From: Streptomyces polyasparticus
GTDB lineage: Bacteria > Actinomycetota > Actinomycetes > Streptomycetales > Streptomycetaceae
Assembly (NCBI RefSeq): GCF_014493765.1
Contig: NZ_JACTVJ010000026.1
Span: 1 to 59,775, forward strand
DNA length: 59,775 nucleotides
Direction of reading: 5' to 3'
Part shown: positions 34,384 to 42,696 of the stretch, one piece after another
How positions within the stretch are numbered: the stretch's first letter is position 1
Layout: each line of letters starts with the position of its first letter
Program-made: the position numbers and the translations under genes
The notes under the pieces: model-generated
Told to the model about the DNA's origin: nothing
The model's input: only the letters and a program-made list of their open reading frames with translations
The model's database searches: none

Positions 34384-34580
34384 ACCAGATAGGGCACGAC
34401 CGAGCCAACAGCGAGAAGCAGGACTGCTGCGAGGAGAGCCCAGACGAGCATCGGGCCGTCGGCGGCGCGGTCCTCAGCTTCCTGGCGCGTCTTCTCCGCA
34501 GCCTGCTGCTTGGCCGCGGCCTCGTGCGCTTCTTGCTGGCAGCCGGGGCAGTGGTCAGGTATGTGCTCGGGGACGGGCAT
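34368..34580 (-). CDS. Small tail-anchored protein with CxxC motif
   Basis: A 70-residue protein. HCPGCQQEAHEAA gives an N-terminal CxxC with nearby His, the middle is a charged helix, and the end (LVWALLAAVLLLAVGSVVPYLVW) is a membrane helix. The start ATG at 34580 overlaps the previous stop (TGATG). Function unknown; it is possibly a membrane-bound partner of the operon's regulators. Confidence 0.58.
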   Translation of the reverse strand: MPVPEHIPDHCPGCQQEAHEAAAKQQAAEKTRQEAEDRAADGPMLVWALLAAVLLLAVGSVVPYLVWRYQ

Positions 34581-35191
34581 CAGAGGCGTCCCGGGGAGAC
34601 GGGATCACTCCACTCGACGCCGGGCAAGGCCGGTGTTCCCGAGGAGGACGTCCCCGACGGGCGCACTGCGAACTGGACAGCCATCGCCGCGTGCGGTGCC
34701 GGCTCGGGCCGATACCGGGCGAGCGCCTCACGCAGAGGACCGGGAGGCACGAGGCGGTCGCTCGCGGACGGCCGCAGCCAGAAGGGGCCTGGCGGAGCCG
34801 TTCGCTCCAGGCGCGGCAGCGTGATCTTGTGCGGGTACCCAAGGCAAACAGCGTGGGAATGGGGCGCCCATGCGTCGGATGTGCCGGGAGGCACCAGCCA
34901 GTACGCCCACCCGCTGTCAGGATCCACGATCACAGGCCCGCAGCCGCCTTGTATTTCGTCCATCGCCGCGGCGACGGACTGAGCGGCAAGTCCCGCCGCG
35001 GTGATCACAACGTCGAAGCATCGCCCGCCCAGGCGCACCCGGGCGTCCCGCCCACCCTCGACGTCCAGGAGGGTGCGGATCAGGTCGCGAAGATCGTCCA
35101 TGTCGGACGCCGGCGAGCACGCGATACCGGGCGACGGCGCGAGCGGGCCCTGAACAGCGGTCGCGCTCACGGACGCGACGGGGGAGTTCAC
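34580..35191 (-). CDS. Hypothetical protein between ATPase and membrane genes
   Basis: A protein of about 203 residues from GTG 35191, which overlaps the previous stop (GTGA). It contains LRDLIRTLLDVEGGRDARVRL and a conserved-looking core DPDSGWAYWLVPPGTSDAW. The last third is proline-rich. Similar W-rich cores are found in small Streptomyces proteins near anti-sigma-type ATPases, but I do not recognise a family. It is part of the regulatory head of the queD operon. Confidence 0.58.
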   Translation of the reverse strand: MNSPVASVSATAVQGPLAPSPGIACSPASDMDDLRDLIRTLLDVEGGRDARVRLGGRCFDVVITAAGLAAQSVAAAMDEIQGGCGPVIVDPDSGWAYWLVPPGTSDAWAPHSHAVCLGYPHKITLPRLERTAPPGPFWLRPSASDRLVPPGPLREALARYRPEPAPHAAMAVQFAVRPSGTSSSGTPALPGVEWSDPVSPGRL

Positions 35192-35631
35192 AGGTCCACC
35201 CGATCCGGTCGCAGCTCTGCCCGCACGACCTTCCCGGAAGCATCCTGGAGCAAGAACCACGTGACGACGGCGCCAAGCTGACGAGCTCTCCATAGACCGC
35301 GCCCGAGCTCGCCCTGGACGGCCTGCGCGAAGTCAGGGAAGGACGGATTGTCGTCGGTGACCTCAAGGAGCAGGTGCTGCGCCTCGGTTCGGGTCAGCTT
35401 CACGTGGATCTGCTCGGACTCGCCGGGGGTGATCCCATGCGCGAGCGCGTTGCTGACCAGGATCCCCAGCACATCAACCGCGCGACGGACGTTGCCCGAC
35501 CAGCCGAGCAGGGTCACCCGGGTATACCCCTCGATACGGGCAGCCTGCACGGCAACGGGGTCGGCCCGGAGGGAAAGCTCGCACCACATGATGTTCGGCG
35601 CCAACGGTGCGTCGTGCATGGTCTGGTTCAC
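35188..35631 (-). CDS. HATPase-type anti-sigma/kinase-like ATP-binding protein
   Basis: A 147-residue GHKL ATP-binding protein related to SpoIIAB/RsbW. VSNALAHG corresponds to the N box, EVTDDNPSFPD to the G1 box and GRGLW to the G2 box. The GTG at 35631 overlaps the stop of the upstream ATPase gene (GTGA). Such proteins in Streptomyces bind sigma factors or accessory regulators. It is one of two adjacent homologues that open the long operon. Confidence 0.7.
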   Translation of the reverse strand: MNQTMHDAPLAPNIMWCELSLRADPVAVQAARIEGYTRVTLLGWSGNVRRAVDVLGILVSNALAHGITPGESEQIHVKLTRTEAQHLLLEVTDDNPSFPDFAQAVQGELGRGLWRARQLGAVVTWFLLQDASGKVVRAELRPDRVDL

Positions 35632-36176
35632 GAGTCCCTCCGTCTGGTCTCGAGCTGGCCTTCGTGGATGGGGAAGCAGCACCAGGCCGTGGTGCCGTCA
35701 GTGCTAAAGCCCCACGTGCCGCCCAGTTCGTTGATCAGCGCACTCACGAGGAAAAGCCCGCGCCCGGACTCGTCGTCGGGCTTGGCCTGCTGGGGCGCCG
35801 GCACGCGGGTGGAGGTGCCGTCGTCGATCTCGAAGCGCACGTAGCCGAGGCGCGGGCAGTAGCCCCGGTAGTTGAGCTCTGCGGTGCCGGAGTGCCGTAC
35901 GGCGTTGGTGGCGAACTCGGAGATGACCACCAGAGCCAGGTCTGTGCGGTCCCTCGGCATGCGGCAGGCATTGCGTAACCACGTGCCGCTAATGCGGCGG
36001 AGTGCGCTCACCTGCTGCGGGGTGGACTCCACGGAGGCGGTGACGGGCGATGGCAGCACCTGCGACACCGGGCGGGATGAATCGGCGGCGCTGGTCGGCA
36101 TGTTGTCCTTCGTCCGGGCGAAGCCACCCATGCGTACGGCGCTCGTCATCATGGCTTTCCCAGGGGAGGGGTTCAT
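35628..36176 (-). CDS. HATPase-type regulatory ATP-binding protein
   Basis: A protein of about 182 residues. VISEFATNAVRHSG is the N box, FEIDDGTS the G1 region and ESGRGLFLVSALINELGG the G2 region of a GHKL ATPase in the RsbW/AbaA-like group. Three ATG codons (36176, 36152, 36149) are possible; 36176 has GGAG at the best distance. As the first gene it may sense or control the operon. A 21-base motif shared with 40505-40525 lies about 90 bases upstream. Confidence 0.75.
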   Translation of the reverse strand: MNPSPGKAMMTSAVRMGGFARTKDNMPTSAADSSRPVSQVLPSPVTASVESTPQQVSALRRISGTWLRNACRMPRDRTDLALVVISEFATNAVRHSGTAELNYRGYCPRLGYVRFEIDDGTSTRVPAPQQAKPDDESGRGLFLVSALINELGGTWGFSTDGTTAWCCFPIHEGQLETRRRDS

Positions 36177-36568
36177 GTGGAAGTGCTCCCGCTCGTCGAG
36201 TGGCTGGCCTACAAGAGCGAACCGCCAAACCGCGGCCCCCGGAATGGGGGCAAGGGCCTGAGGGTGGTCAAGGTGGTCAAAGATCGTTCGCGCGTGACCG
36301 TCCAGAACGCCCAAGGGGCCATCGACCGGTAGCGGTCCGTGTGTTCCGTCCCGGCTATGTCGAGGTGCCGTTGCCCGCTGGCTGGCGCGAACGTGCCGGG
36401 GTGGGCCACGCGAGCCCAGGGGCCCCTACGAGCACGGGCCGCTGTGGATGCCGGCTCTCCGGCTGAGTTCGTTGCGCGTACACGTCGGCTCCCAGAGGTG
36501 GGCCAGCTGCTGGCTCTACCAGCCTCGCCGTGCACGCAGGTGCTAACTGCCACAAAAATGTGGCACTG
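36177..36568. promoter_or_regulatory. Upstream region of the long minus-strand operon
   Basis: About 390 bases before the operon head. It contains the 21-base motif GGTCAAGGTGGTCAAAGATCG at 36266-36286. Read on the minus strand the motif supplies TTGACC, a possible -35 element, but no convincing -10 follows at 16-18 bases. No gene is supported here. Confidence 0.45.
36266..36286 (+). repeat. 21-bp identical motif, copy 1
   Basis: GGTCAAGGTGGTCAAAGATCG, containing two GGTCAA units 9 bases apart. It lies about 90 bases upstream of the minus-strand ATPase gene. The second copy is at 40505-40525 in the same orientation on the plus strand. Confidence 0.7.
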
Positions 36569-37753
36569 CTACATGCCGATCCAGGCCGCCATGTGATCGA
36601 GGGTGTCCGGAGTGCGACGTGCCTGGCGGACCAACGCGCGGATGGTCTCGCGGGCCGGCGGGTAGTAGCGGGTCTGCTCCGGAGCGATCTGCCGCGCTTT
36701 GATCATCTCGGCAAGGGCCTGGTCGTAGCGGCGGGTCTCCATCAGCGCATAGCTGCGGTGCACGTGGTGGTGCGCGACCCGAGAGGCAGACCAGCCGGCC
36801 GGGAAAATCAGATTCCTCGACTGCTCGACGGCCTCGCCGTATTGGCGCATCTCGATCAAGGTGGAGGTGCGGTGCAGCTTGACGTTGGTGGGGCCGAAGG
36901 ACATCCACAGCACGTCGCCGGCCTCGCCTGTCTGCTTCGCGAGTCGCCGGGCTTCGCGTAGATGAGTGGCCACTGCGTCCTTGTCGCGGGCACGGGCGTA
37001 CAACACCGCGCTGCCCAGATGCATTTGCCCCCGTACGGCGAAGGCGTTCCTGCCGGGCTCGGCCTGCTCGAGGCAGCTGCGGCCGGCCTCGATGAGCCGC
37101 AGTCCGACGCTGCACTCGCCGTTGCGGAAGTACGACAGCGCCCGCATGTACTGCCTTGCGGCGCCGAGTAACGGGTCCGAGGCGCGCTCCGCAGCCCAGC
37201 CCATCCGGTCCAGCGCGACCGTGGACAAGTCCGGGAAGCCGAGCTTCGTGGCAACATCGTGCGCCGTGCGGTAGGCGGAGCCCAGCGCCTGCCACGTCTC
37301 AGTGGTTGGGCTCCGGTACGCCGCAGCGGTGATCTCGGCGAGTAGTGTCGGCAGTTCGGTGGCGACAGCATGGAGCTTGGTCGCGCGGACCTTGCGGCAC
37401 AGGCTGTCCGCCGCGGCTGTGAGCTCACCGGTTGTTCGCACGGTGACGTCCGGGTTGTCGCCGAGGTCGTAGAGATCCAGGGCTTCGCGGATCGGCCGGA
37501 TCAAGCCCATGAGGCGGTCCTGGGCCAGCTCGGAGACGTATGGCTGACCCTTCAGTACCGCAGGATCGACACGCAGCGCCTCGGCGACCGCGGCGATCAG
37601 GCCGGAGGAGGCCGTTCGATCCCCACGCTCGACCGCGCGGAGAAGGCCGTGCGAGTACGGGATGCGATCGGCCAGCCCCAGCTGCGTCAAGCCCGCCTTC
37701 TTCCGAAAGGCGGCGATGCGCTTACCCGTGTGCTCACCATCGAAGACGGGCAT
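36569..37753 (-). CDS. XRE regulator with TPR-like C-terminal region
   Basis: A 394-residue protein. An N-terminal XRE helix-turn-helix (residues 10-60: RIAAFRKKAGLTQLGLADRI, then HGLLRAVERG) is followed by about 300 helical residues with TPR-like repeats (ARQYMRALSYFRNGECSVGL, VLYARARDKDAVATHL, RSYALMETRRYDQALAEM). This architecture is common in Streptomyces regulators that sense peptides or partner proteins. It lies upstream of the deazaguanine operon on the same strand, with 392 bases between, so it is a candidate regulator. Confidence 0.78.
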   Translation of the reverse strand: MPVFDGEHTGKRIAAFRKKAGLTQLGLADRIPYSHGLLRAVERGDRTASSGLIAAVAEALRVDPAVLKGQPYVSELAQDRLMGLIRPIREALDLYDLGDNPDVTVRTTGELTAAADSLCRKVRATKLHAVATELPTLLAEITAAAYRSPTTETWQALGSAYRTAHDVATKLGFPDLSTVALDRMGWAAERASDPLLGAARQYMRALSYFRNGECSVGLRLIEAGRSCLEQAEPGRNAFAVRGQMHLGSAVLYARARDKDAVATHLREARRLAKQTGEAGDVLWMSFGPTNVKLHRTSTLIEMRQYGEAVEQSRNLIFPAGWSASRVAHHHVHRSYALMETRRYDQALAEMIKARQIAPEQTRYYPPARETIRALVRQARRTPDTLDHMAAWIGM

Positions 37754-37818
37754 AGTTCACCTCGTTCCGTGCAGCCACTCGGGACACTACCCGCCCGCGA
37801 TGCGGCGGGAACTGCGTT

Positions 37819-37847
37819 CGCCCTCACCGGCTTTGCCGGTGAGGGCG
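37819..37847. promoter_or_regulatory. 13-bp perfect hairpin between divergent genes
   Basis: The arms 37819-37831 (CGCCCTCACCGGC) and 37835-37847 pair perfectly around a TTT loop. It ends 25 bases before the flavoprotein ATG and lies in the leader of that gene, so it looks more like an attenuator or operator than a normal terminator. Confidence 0.55.
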
Positions 37848-37871
37848 TCGCCATGTGGTGGGATGGGACAC

Positions 37872-38420
37872 ATGCCCTCGGACGTCATGTACTTGTTCGG
37901 CTGTGCCGCCCCGCCCGTGCACAACATCGCCGACGTGATCCGGCGAGCCCAGGCCGACGGCTGGGATGTCTGCCTCGGTCTGACCCCCACGGCGGCCTCA
38001 TGGCTTCGTGGCGAACTGGAGGCGCTACGGGAGCTGACCGGACACCCGGTGCGCAGTACGTACAAGCGGCCCGGCGAGCCGGATGTGTGGCCGCCCGCAG
38101 ACGTGGCGGTGGTGGCCCCGGCGACCTTCAACACGATCAACCAGTGGGCGCTGGGCATCACCGACCACTTCGTCGTCGGCTTCGCAGCCGAGGCGATCGG
38201 CAAGAGCATTCCTCTGGTGGCGATGCCCTGTGTGAACCTTGCCTTCACTCAGCACCCGCAGTTCGAGCGGTCCATCGAAACGCTCCGCGGTGCCGGCGTG
38301 ACGGTCCTGTACGGCCCGGGTGGATTCGAGCCGCACCCACCCGGCACCGGCTCACCTGCCGACTACCCCTGGAACCTCGTGCTTGATGCCGCCGCAAAAC
38401 GTGTTGTCCGGCCCGGGTAG
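37872..38420 (+). CDS. Flavoprotein (HFCD/Dfp-type decarboxylase fold)
   Basis: A 182-residue Rossmann-like flavoprotein. YLFGCAAPPVHNIAD, VCLGLTPTAASWL, DVAVVAPATFNTINQWALGITD and PLVAMPCVN follow the order of the HFCD flavoprotein family (PPC decarboxylase, EpiD, MrsD), with PATFNTINQ as the FMN-contacting segment. It is a single domain with no coenzyme A-binding partner. It may decarboxylate or oxidise a Cys-containing or other substrate of the island pathways. ATG 37872; an in-frame ATG three codons upstream is possible. Confidence 0.75.
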   Translation: MPSDVMYLFGCAAPPVHNIADVIRRAQADGWDVCLGLTPTAASWLRGELEALRELTGHPVRSTYKRPGEPDVWPPADVAVVAPATFNTINQWALGITDHFVVGFAAEAIGKSIPLVAMPCVNLAFTQHPQFERSIETLRGAGVTVLYGPGGFEPHPPGTGSPADYPWNLVLDAAAKRVVRPG

Positions 38421-38478
38421 GAGTGTGCGGGAGTAGGCGCGGCACGGTCGGCTTCGTCCGCGATGGCCTCCAGCCGGC

Positions 38479-38715
38479 TCACGGCCCTGCGGGTCGGCGC
38501 GCATCAGCCCAAGCGAGGACCGCGTCGCAGAACTGGCCGGCAACCCCGAGCGTCACCAACGCCCAGATGCTAGCCGTCTGTTGGACATGGCCAGTCGCGA
38601 TGGCCACGCTGACGCCTCCTCCGCTGATCGCGCCCCAACGGAACGAAGGGCGGGGCAGGCGCAGGACAAGATCGCTGCGCTTGAGGGACGTCTCATTGGT
38701 GCTGTTGTTCTTCAA
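38479..38715 (-). CDS. Possible small membrane protein
   Basis: A 78-residue frame from TTG 38715, with GGGAG about 7 bases upstream. It has one hydrophobic helix (ASIWALVTLGVAGQFCDAVLAW). The ribosome site and helix support it, but there is no family match and the start is non-ATG. It faces the flavoprotein gene convergently. Confidence 0.4.
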   Translation of the reverse strand: MKNNSTNETSLKRSDLVLRLPRPSFRWGAISGGGVSVAIATGHVQQTASIWALVTLGVAGQFCDAVLAWADARRPAGP

Positions 38716-39122
38716 GTCGTCGCTCCCGTAGCAGGGTTGAACAGCTGACTGCCGAGATGGAAGCGTGTGCGCGCAACACGTTGTAAGCAGCCTGACACAA
38801 GCGCCTTCGAATCGCAGGCCGACCCTTAAAAGTTGCCGTATGAATGCCGGGACGAAGCCTTTAAGAACCGCGAAATGCGAGACGGTGCTGGTTGTGCACC
38901 AAGGGATCGAAGGTCGACGTCCGTGGACGCCTTGAATCGCGACCCATTTCAGAAGTGACCCGCATCACACGCTGCGGCCTGGCTGCCCAATATGCGCGTA
39001 ATCATCGCTTATGGGTATGCGGTGAAAAGTGCAGATCTCCAGACGCAAGGCGCGTCCGTTAAAGGATATGGGGACGAAAGGTCGCCACCCCCTCATCGAG
39101 GTACATCGGAGTTCGCCCCGCC
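38716..39122. other. Intergenic sequence left of the IS5-type element
   Basis: About 400 bases with no supported gene. The G+C content appears lower around 38780-38880 and 38950-39060 than in the flanks. It probably formed one spacer with 40079-40548 before the IS inserted. Confidence 0.4.
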
Positions 39123-40078
39123 TAGGCCCTGTCCGGCGGATCTTGTGACTGTCACGGCTCCGGCTCGTTGGCATGAGCATGGGGCGGGGAGATCTGACGG
39201 CTGATGAGTGGGCCCGGCTGAAGCCGCATCTACCCAAGGCCGGGCAGCGAGGCGGGCGTTGGGCGAGCCATCGCAGGGTGATCAACGGGATTCTGTTCCG
39301 GGAACGGACCGGGGTGCCCTGGCGGGATCTGCCTGCGCGGTTCGGCCCGTGGAAGACCGTCTATGAACGGCACAGACGCTGGTCGGCGGACGGCTCCTGG
39401 GACAGGATCCTGGCAGCGGTCCTGGCCGACGCGGATGCGGACGGCCGTATCGACTGGTCGATGGTGAGCGTGGACTCGACCTCGTGCCGCGCTCACCAAC
39501 ACGCCGCCGGGGCACGCAAGAAGCCGCCGCGAGTGCCGGGAAAAGACGCACGCCCCAACAGCACCGCCCCGACGAGGGACTCGGACGCTCCCGGGGCGGA
39601 CTGACCTGCAAAATCCACCTCGCCGGCGAGGGAGGCAGGCGACCACTCGCTTTCCTGCTCACACCAGGCCAGTGGGGCGACGCCCCACAGCTCATCCCGG
39701 TCATGGAACGCGTCCGGGTCGCCCGCCAGGACGGCGGACGCCCCCGCACCCGCCCCGGTCACCTCGGCGGCGACAAGGCGTACTCATCCCGCCGAAACCG
39801 CCGCTACCTGCGAAGACGCCAAATCAAGCACACCATCCCCGAACCGAAAGACCAGCGGGCCAACCGCAAACGCCGAGGCAGCCAAGGCGGTCGGCCCACC
39901 GGCTTCGACAAGACGATCTACAAGCGCCGCAACGAAGTCGAGCGAACAATCAACGCGTTGAAGAACTTCCGGGCCGTGGCCACGCGGTTCGACAAGCGTG
40001 CCTACGTCTTCCACGGCACCGTCACCGTCGCGACGATCCGACTCTGGCTCCGGCCATGATCCGCCGGACAGGCCCTAG
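39123..40078 (+). mobile_element. Intact IS5-type insertion sequence
   Basis: Near-perfect 20-bp inverted ends TAGGCCCTGTCCGGCGGATC (39123-39142) and its complement (40059-40078, one mismatch) bracket a two-frame DDE transposase. CTAG occurs at both edges (39122-39125 and 40075-40078) and fits a short target duplication of the YTAR or TA type reported for IS5 relatives. If CTAG is the duplication, the element proper is 39126-40074, about 950 bp. It looks complete and potentially active. Confidence 0.85.
39173..40059 (+). CDS. IS5-family transposase made by -1 frameshift (orfA/orfB)
   Basis: The first frame, 39173-39604, carries the N-terminal helix-turn-helix (LTADEWARLKPHLP) and the first catalytic Asp (MVSVDSTSCRAH). 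The second frame, opening at 39484 and ending at 40059, carries LGGDKAYSS (second Asp) and RRNEVERTINALKNF (Glu). A slippery G_GGA_AAA (39538-39544) lies in the right phase for -1 slippage. The fusion would be about 295 residues with a full DDE triad. It is therefore programmed frameshifting, not decay. Confidence 0.85.
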
Positions 40079-40548
40079 GCGACCGTCTCCGACGACGAGG
40101 GCCGGTCAGGGTGCGTGATGCCGATCCACCCTGAACGCGAGGGCGGTCGACCGGGTTGCCGCCGATGCGAACCGGCTTCGTGGCAGCGGCGCGCGGCAGG
40201 GGTTTGTGGGCGGCCGGGCCCGTCCGCTGAGGGCGCGGACGTGGCGCGCATGTGCTTCTGGCGGCCCAGGGTGCGTGGCCACCTCGCTGCGCAGCGCGAC
40301 GGCGTCGAACTGGCCTCTCTGAACTCCAACTCCGCGGGCACAGCCCCGCCCAGTGGGCATCGCGAGCCAAGAAGCCCTCCGTGCATCGCCAGGTTGAAGG
40401 GCCTGTCGGTAGCAGGTGAAATCCCGCCATCTCCCAAGCGTTCCGAGGAAGTTGACCGCTACCTTGGCAACGTGGCCGCTCTCGTCCGCGTGCGCGGACG
40501 GTTTGGTCAAGGTGGTCAAAGATCGGCTTCAGTCGTGGGGGCGCAAGC
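40079..40548. promoter_or_regulatory. Upstream region of the TPR regulator gene
   Basis: About 470 bases right of the IS. It has the 21-base motif GGTCAAGGTGGTCAAAGATCG at 40505-40525, ending 23 bases before the regulator ATG and identical to 36266-36286. The rest holds no gene I can support; the open frames on the minus strand show no recognisable domain. Confidence 0.5.
40505..40525 (+). repeat. 21-bp identical motif, copy 2
   Basis: Identical over 21 bases to 36266-36286. Here it lies just upstream of a plus-strand regulator start, with GTGGGGG as the ribosome site between. The GGTCAA units with roughly one helical turn of spacing suggest an operator for a dimeric regulator. Confidence 0.7.
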
Positions 40549-41940
40549 ATGGCGCGCGAGCGGAACGGGAAGTTTGCCGCACTGCTGGAGGAAGCCCGCT
40601 GGTCACGAGCCCAGGCCGCTGCTGCTTACAACCGCGTCGCCGAGGAGACGTTGCAGGGCGAAGTGCGTGAGAACTCCAGGATCGGACGTTCCCACGTGAG
40701 CATGTGGGTTGCCGGGGTTCAGCCGAAGGGTGTTGCGCCAGCTATCTTGAGTCAGGCGCTGTCCCGCCGCCTGAGACGTGAAATCACGCCAGAGGAGGTC
40801 GGGTTCGCAGTTCCCACCTCGCCGGCGCAGGGGGCGCTGGACTGGCGCGTCGATCCCTTGATCGCGCTGAACGACTTGGGGAGTGACGTGGACGCGAACC
40901 GGCGTCGTCTGCTGGCGGGCGGGGTGTACTCGGCAGCAGCCTTGTTGTTGCCGGATGAGTGCTGGTGGACCTCCATGGCTGAGCGTCCCGCTACCGAATC
41001 CCAGGCCAGCAAGCGGGTCGGCCGAGCGGATGTTGACACCGTGCGAGAGATCACCCAGGCATTCTCCCGACTCGACCAGAGGCGCGGCGGTGGCCACGGC
41101 CGTCGAGCCGTCGACGAGTACCTGAAGTTCGAAGTGCTCGACTTCCTCCGGGGCCGCTTCGCCAACGACGAGACGCGGCGCGCCATGTTCGCTGCCTCCG
41201 CCGAACTGGCCTACCTGTCAGGCTGGATGGCTTTCGACAACAGCGAGCACGCCGTAGCGCTCAATCGCTTCAACGTCGCCGTAAAGCTCGCAGCGCGGTC
41301 CAGAAGCGCGCCGCTGAGCGGACACATCCTCCGGGCAATGGCCCACCAGGCTCTCGACCTAGGGTTCCGCCACGAAGCCCTCAAGATCGCCCAAGCGTCG
41401 GTGAACGGCGATCGGTACACCCACGCCACGCCAAGGGAGCGCGCGCTCCTCGGCGTGGTGCACGCGCGCACCCTCGCGGCGAACGGGCAGAAGCAAGCCG
41501 CAGCCCGTGCACTCCTGCTCGCGGAAGACGACTTGTCGAACGCTCGCGACGGCATCCTGGAACCTGACCGCACGTTCTTCTTCGGCGAGGCGTCCCTGGC
41601 GCACGAGACGGCGTGCACACTCCGTGACCTTGGAGACCACCAGAAGGCGGTCAAGGAGTTCCGGCGGTCCGTCCGCACGCGCGGCCCTGCCTTCCGGCGC
41701 ACCCACGCGGTGACCCTCGGATACCTCGGCGCCACTCAGATCGCGCAGGGCGCGGTCGAAGAAGCCTGCGCGACCTGGAGCAGCGTGCTGGACGCCATGG
41801 AGGACGGGATCTACTCGGGGCGCGCACGGCAGGCCGTCGCCGACATGCGGAGCCTCCTGTCGCCCTTCCGGAAGCGCGGTGTCCCTGCGGTGGGTGCACT
41901 GGACGCCCGAGCGGCTTCGTACCTCGCCCACGTACAGTGA
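40549..41940 (+). CDS. Sporulation-regulator-like protein with TPR region
   Basis: A 463-residue protein. The N-terminal 75 residues form an HTH-like DNA-binding part (FAALLEEARWSRAQAAAAYNRV, RIGRSHVSMWVAG). A linker follows, then 300 helical residues with TPR-like units (RRAMFAASAELAYLSGWMAFD, ALLGVVHARTLAANGQKQAA, ETACTLRDLGDHQKAVKEF). It matches the large Streptomyces family annotated as sporulation or XRE-TPR regulators. The ATG at 40549 has GTGGGGG upstream. It reads toward the TrmO-like gene 35 bases downstream. Confidence 0.75.
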   Translation: MARERNGKFAALLEEARWSRAQAAAAYNRVAEETLQGEVRENSRIGRSHVSMWVAGVQPKGVAPAILSQALSRRLRREITPEEVGFAVPTSPAQGALDWRVDPLIALNDLGSDVDANRRRLLAGGVYSAAALLLPDECWWTSMAERPATESQASKRVGRADVDTVREITQAFSRLDQRRGGGHGRRAVDEYLKFEVLDFLRGRFANDETRRAMFAASAELAYLSGWMAFDNSEHAVALNRFNVAVKLAARSRSAPLSGHILRAMAHQALDLGFRHEALKIAQASVNGDRYTHATPRERALLGVVHARTLAANGQKQAAARALLLAEDDLSNARDGILEPDRTFFFGEASLAHETACTLRDLGDHQKAVKEFRRSVRTRGPAFRRTHAVTLGYLGATQIAQGAVEEACATWSSVLDAMEDGIYSGRARQAVADMRSLLSPFRKRGVPAVGALDARAASYLAHVQ

Positions 41941-41975
41941 TCTGACGAGGCGGAGACAGGCGAGGGGACGGAGCA

Positions 41976-42452
41976 ATGGGCTTGGAGATCACGCCGATTG
42001 GGGAAGTCGTCGAAGGTCGCGACGACGTCGCCGACGACTTCTGGGGTGGGATCGAGTCGGTGATCCAACTCGACGAGTCGGAATTCCCCCTCGACTCCGT
42101 TCAGGGCCTTGGCGAGTTCTCGCATCTCGTCGTCGTCTGGCATTTCGATAAGGCGTCCCCGGCCGATGTCGAGTACCACGCCCGTAGTCCGCGCGGGAAC
42201 GCTCAGTGGCCGGCCACCGGGACGTTTGCCCACCGCAACCATAGGCGCCCCAACCAGCTGGCCCAGAGCTTCCCGCGGCTCCTGAAGCTCGACGGTCTGA
42301 GGCTCCATGTCGTCGACTTGGACGCAGTGGTGGGCACGAAGATTTACGACGTATCACCGTACTTCGCCGAGATGGGGCCTCAAGGCTCGATCCGGGAGCC
42401 TGCATGGCCCGGCGAGATGCTGGCCGACTACTGGAAGCCCAAGAGGAACTGA
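41976..42452 (+). CDS. TrmO/TsaA-like tRNA methyltransferase
   Basis: A 158-residue beta-barrel protein of the TrmO (YaeB/TsaA) family, which methylates N6 of t6A37 in some tRNAs using SAM. PIGEVVEGR, GEFSHLVVVWHFDK and the signature ATGTFAHRNHRRPNQLAQS are seen, and the end IYDVSPYFAEMGP fits. It is shorter than E. coli TrmO and lacks its C-terminal domain, as do many actinobacterial members. ATG 41976 has GGGACGGAG upstream. It may act on another substrate in this island. Confidence 0.8.
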   Translation: MGLEITPIGEVVEGRDDVADDFWGGIESVIQLDESEFPLDSVQGLGEFSHLVVVWHFDKASPADVEYHARSPRGNAQWPATGTFAHRNHRRPNQLAQSFPRLLKLDGLRLHVVDLDAVVGTKIYDVSPYFAEMGPQGSIREPAWPGEMLADYWKPKRN

Positions 42453-42611
42453 CCGATAGTCTGGCCAGCCATGGACTTCTAGTGATCAACATGGCCGCAG
42501 CCGGGCATGAGGAGGCTCACCGATGCAGGAAGGTAGAGGCGCTCTGATCAAACTGTGCGGGTTCGGTTGATGACTTATCCCAACAGCCCGGTCTGTTAAG
42601 GCATCCGATCT

Positions 42612-42635
42612 GAGTTCACGATCGACCGTGAACTC
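42612..42635 (+). terminator. Hairpin between TrmO-like and kinase genes
   Basis: The arms GAGTTCACG (42612-42620) and 42627-42635 pair perfectly over 9 bp with a 6-base loop, followed by GGTTTGTTG. It may be a terminator for the upstream pair or an operator for the kinase gene. Confidence 0.5.
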
Positions 42636-42696
42636 GGTTTGTTGACGGCTGGAGTTGCCCCGAGCGTCAGTGGTGCCCTATATCGTGACTGCCGTG

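Noticed and set aside
39173-40059. Frameshifted transposase as a pseudogene
   Set aside because: The in-phase slippery GGGAAAA site and intact DDE residues support programmed frameshifting.
40106-40519. 137-codon minus-strand frame right of the IS
   Set aside because: It begins inside the 21-bp motif, has no domain and unremarkable codon use.
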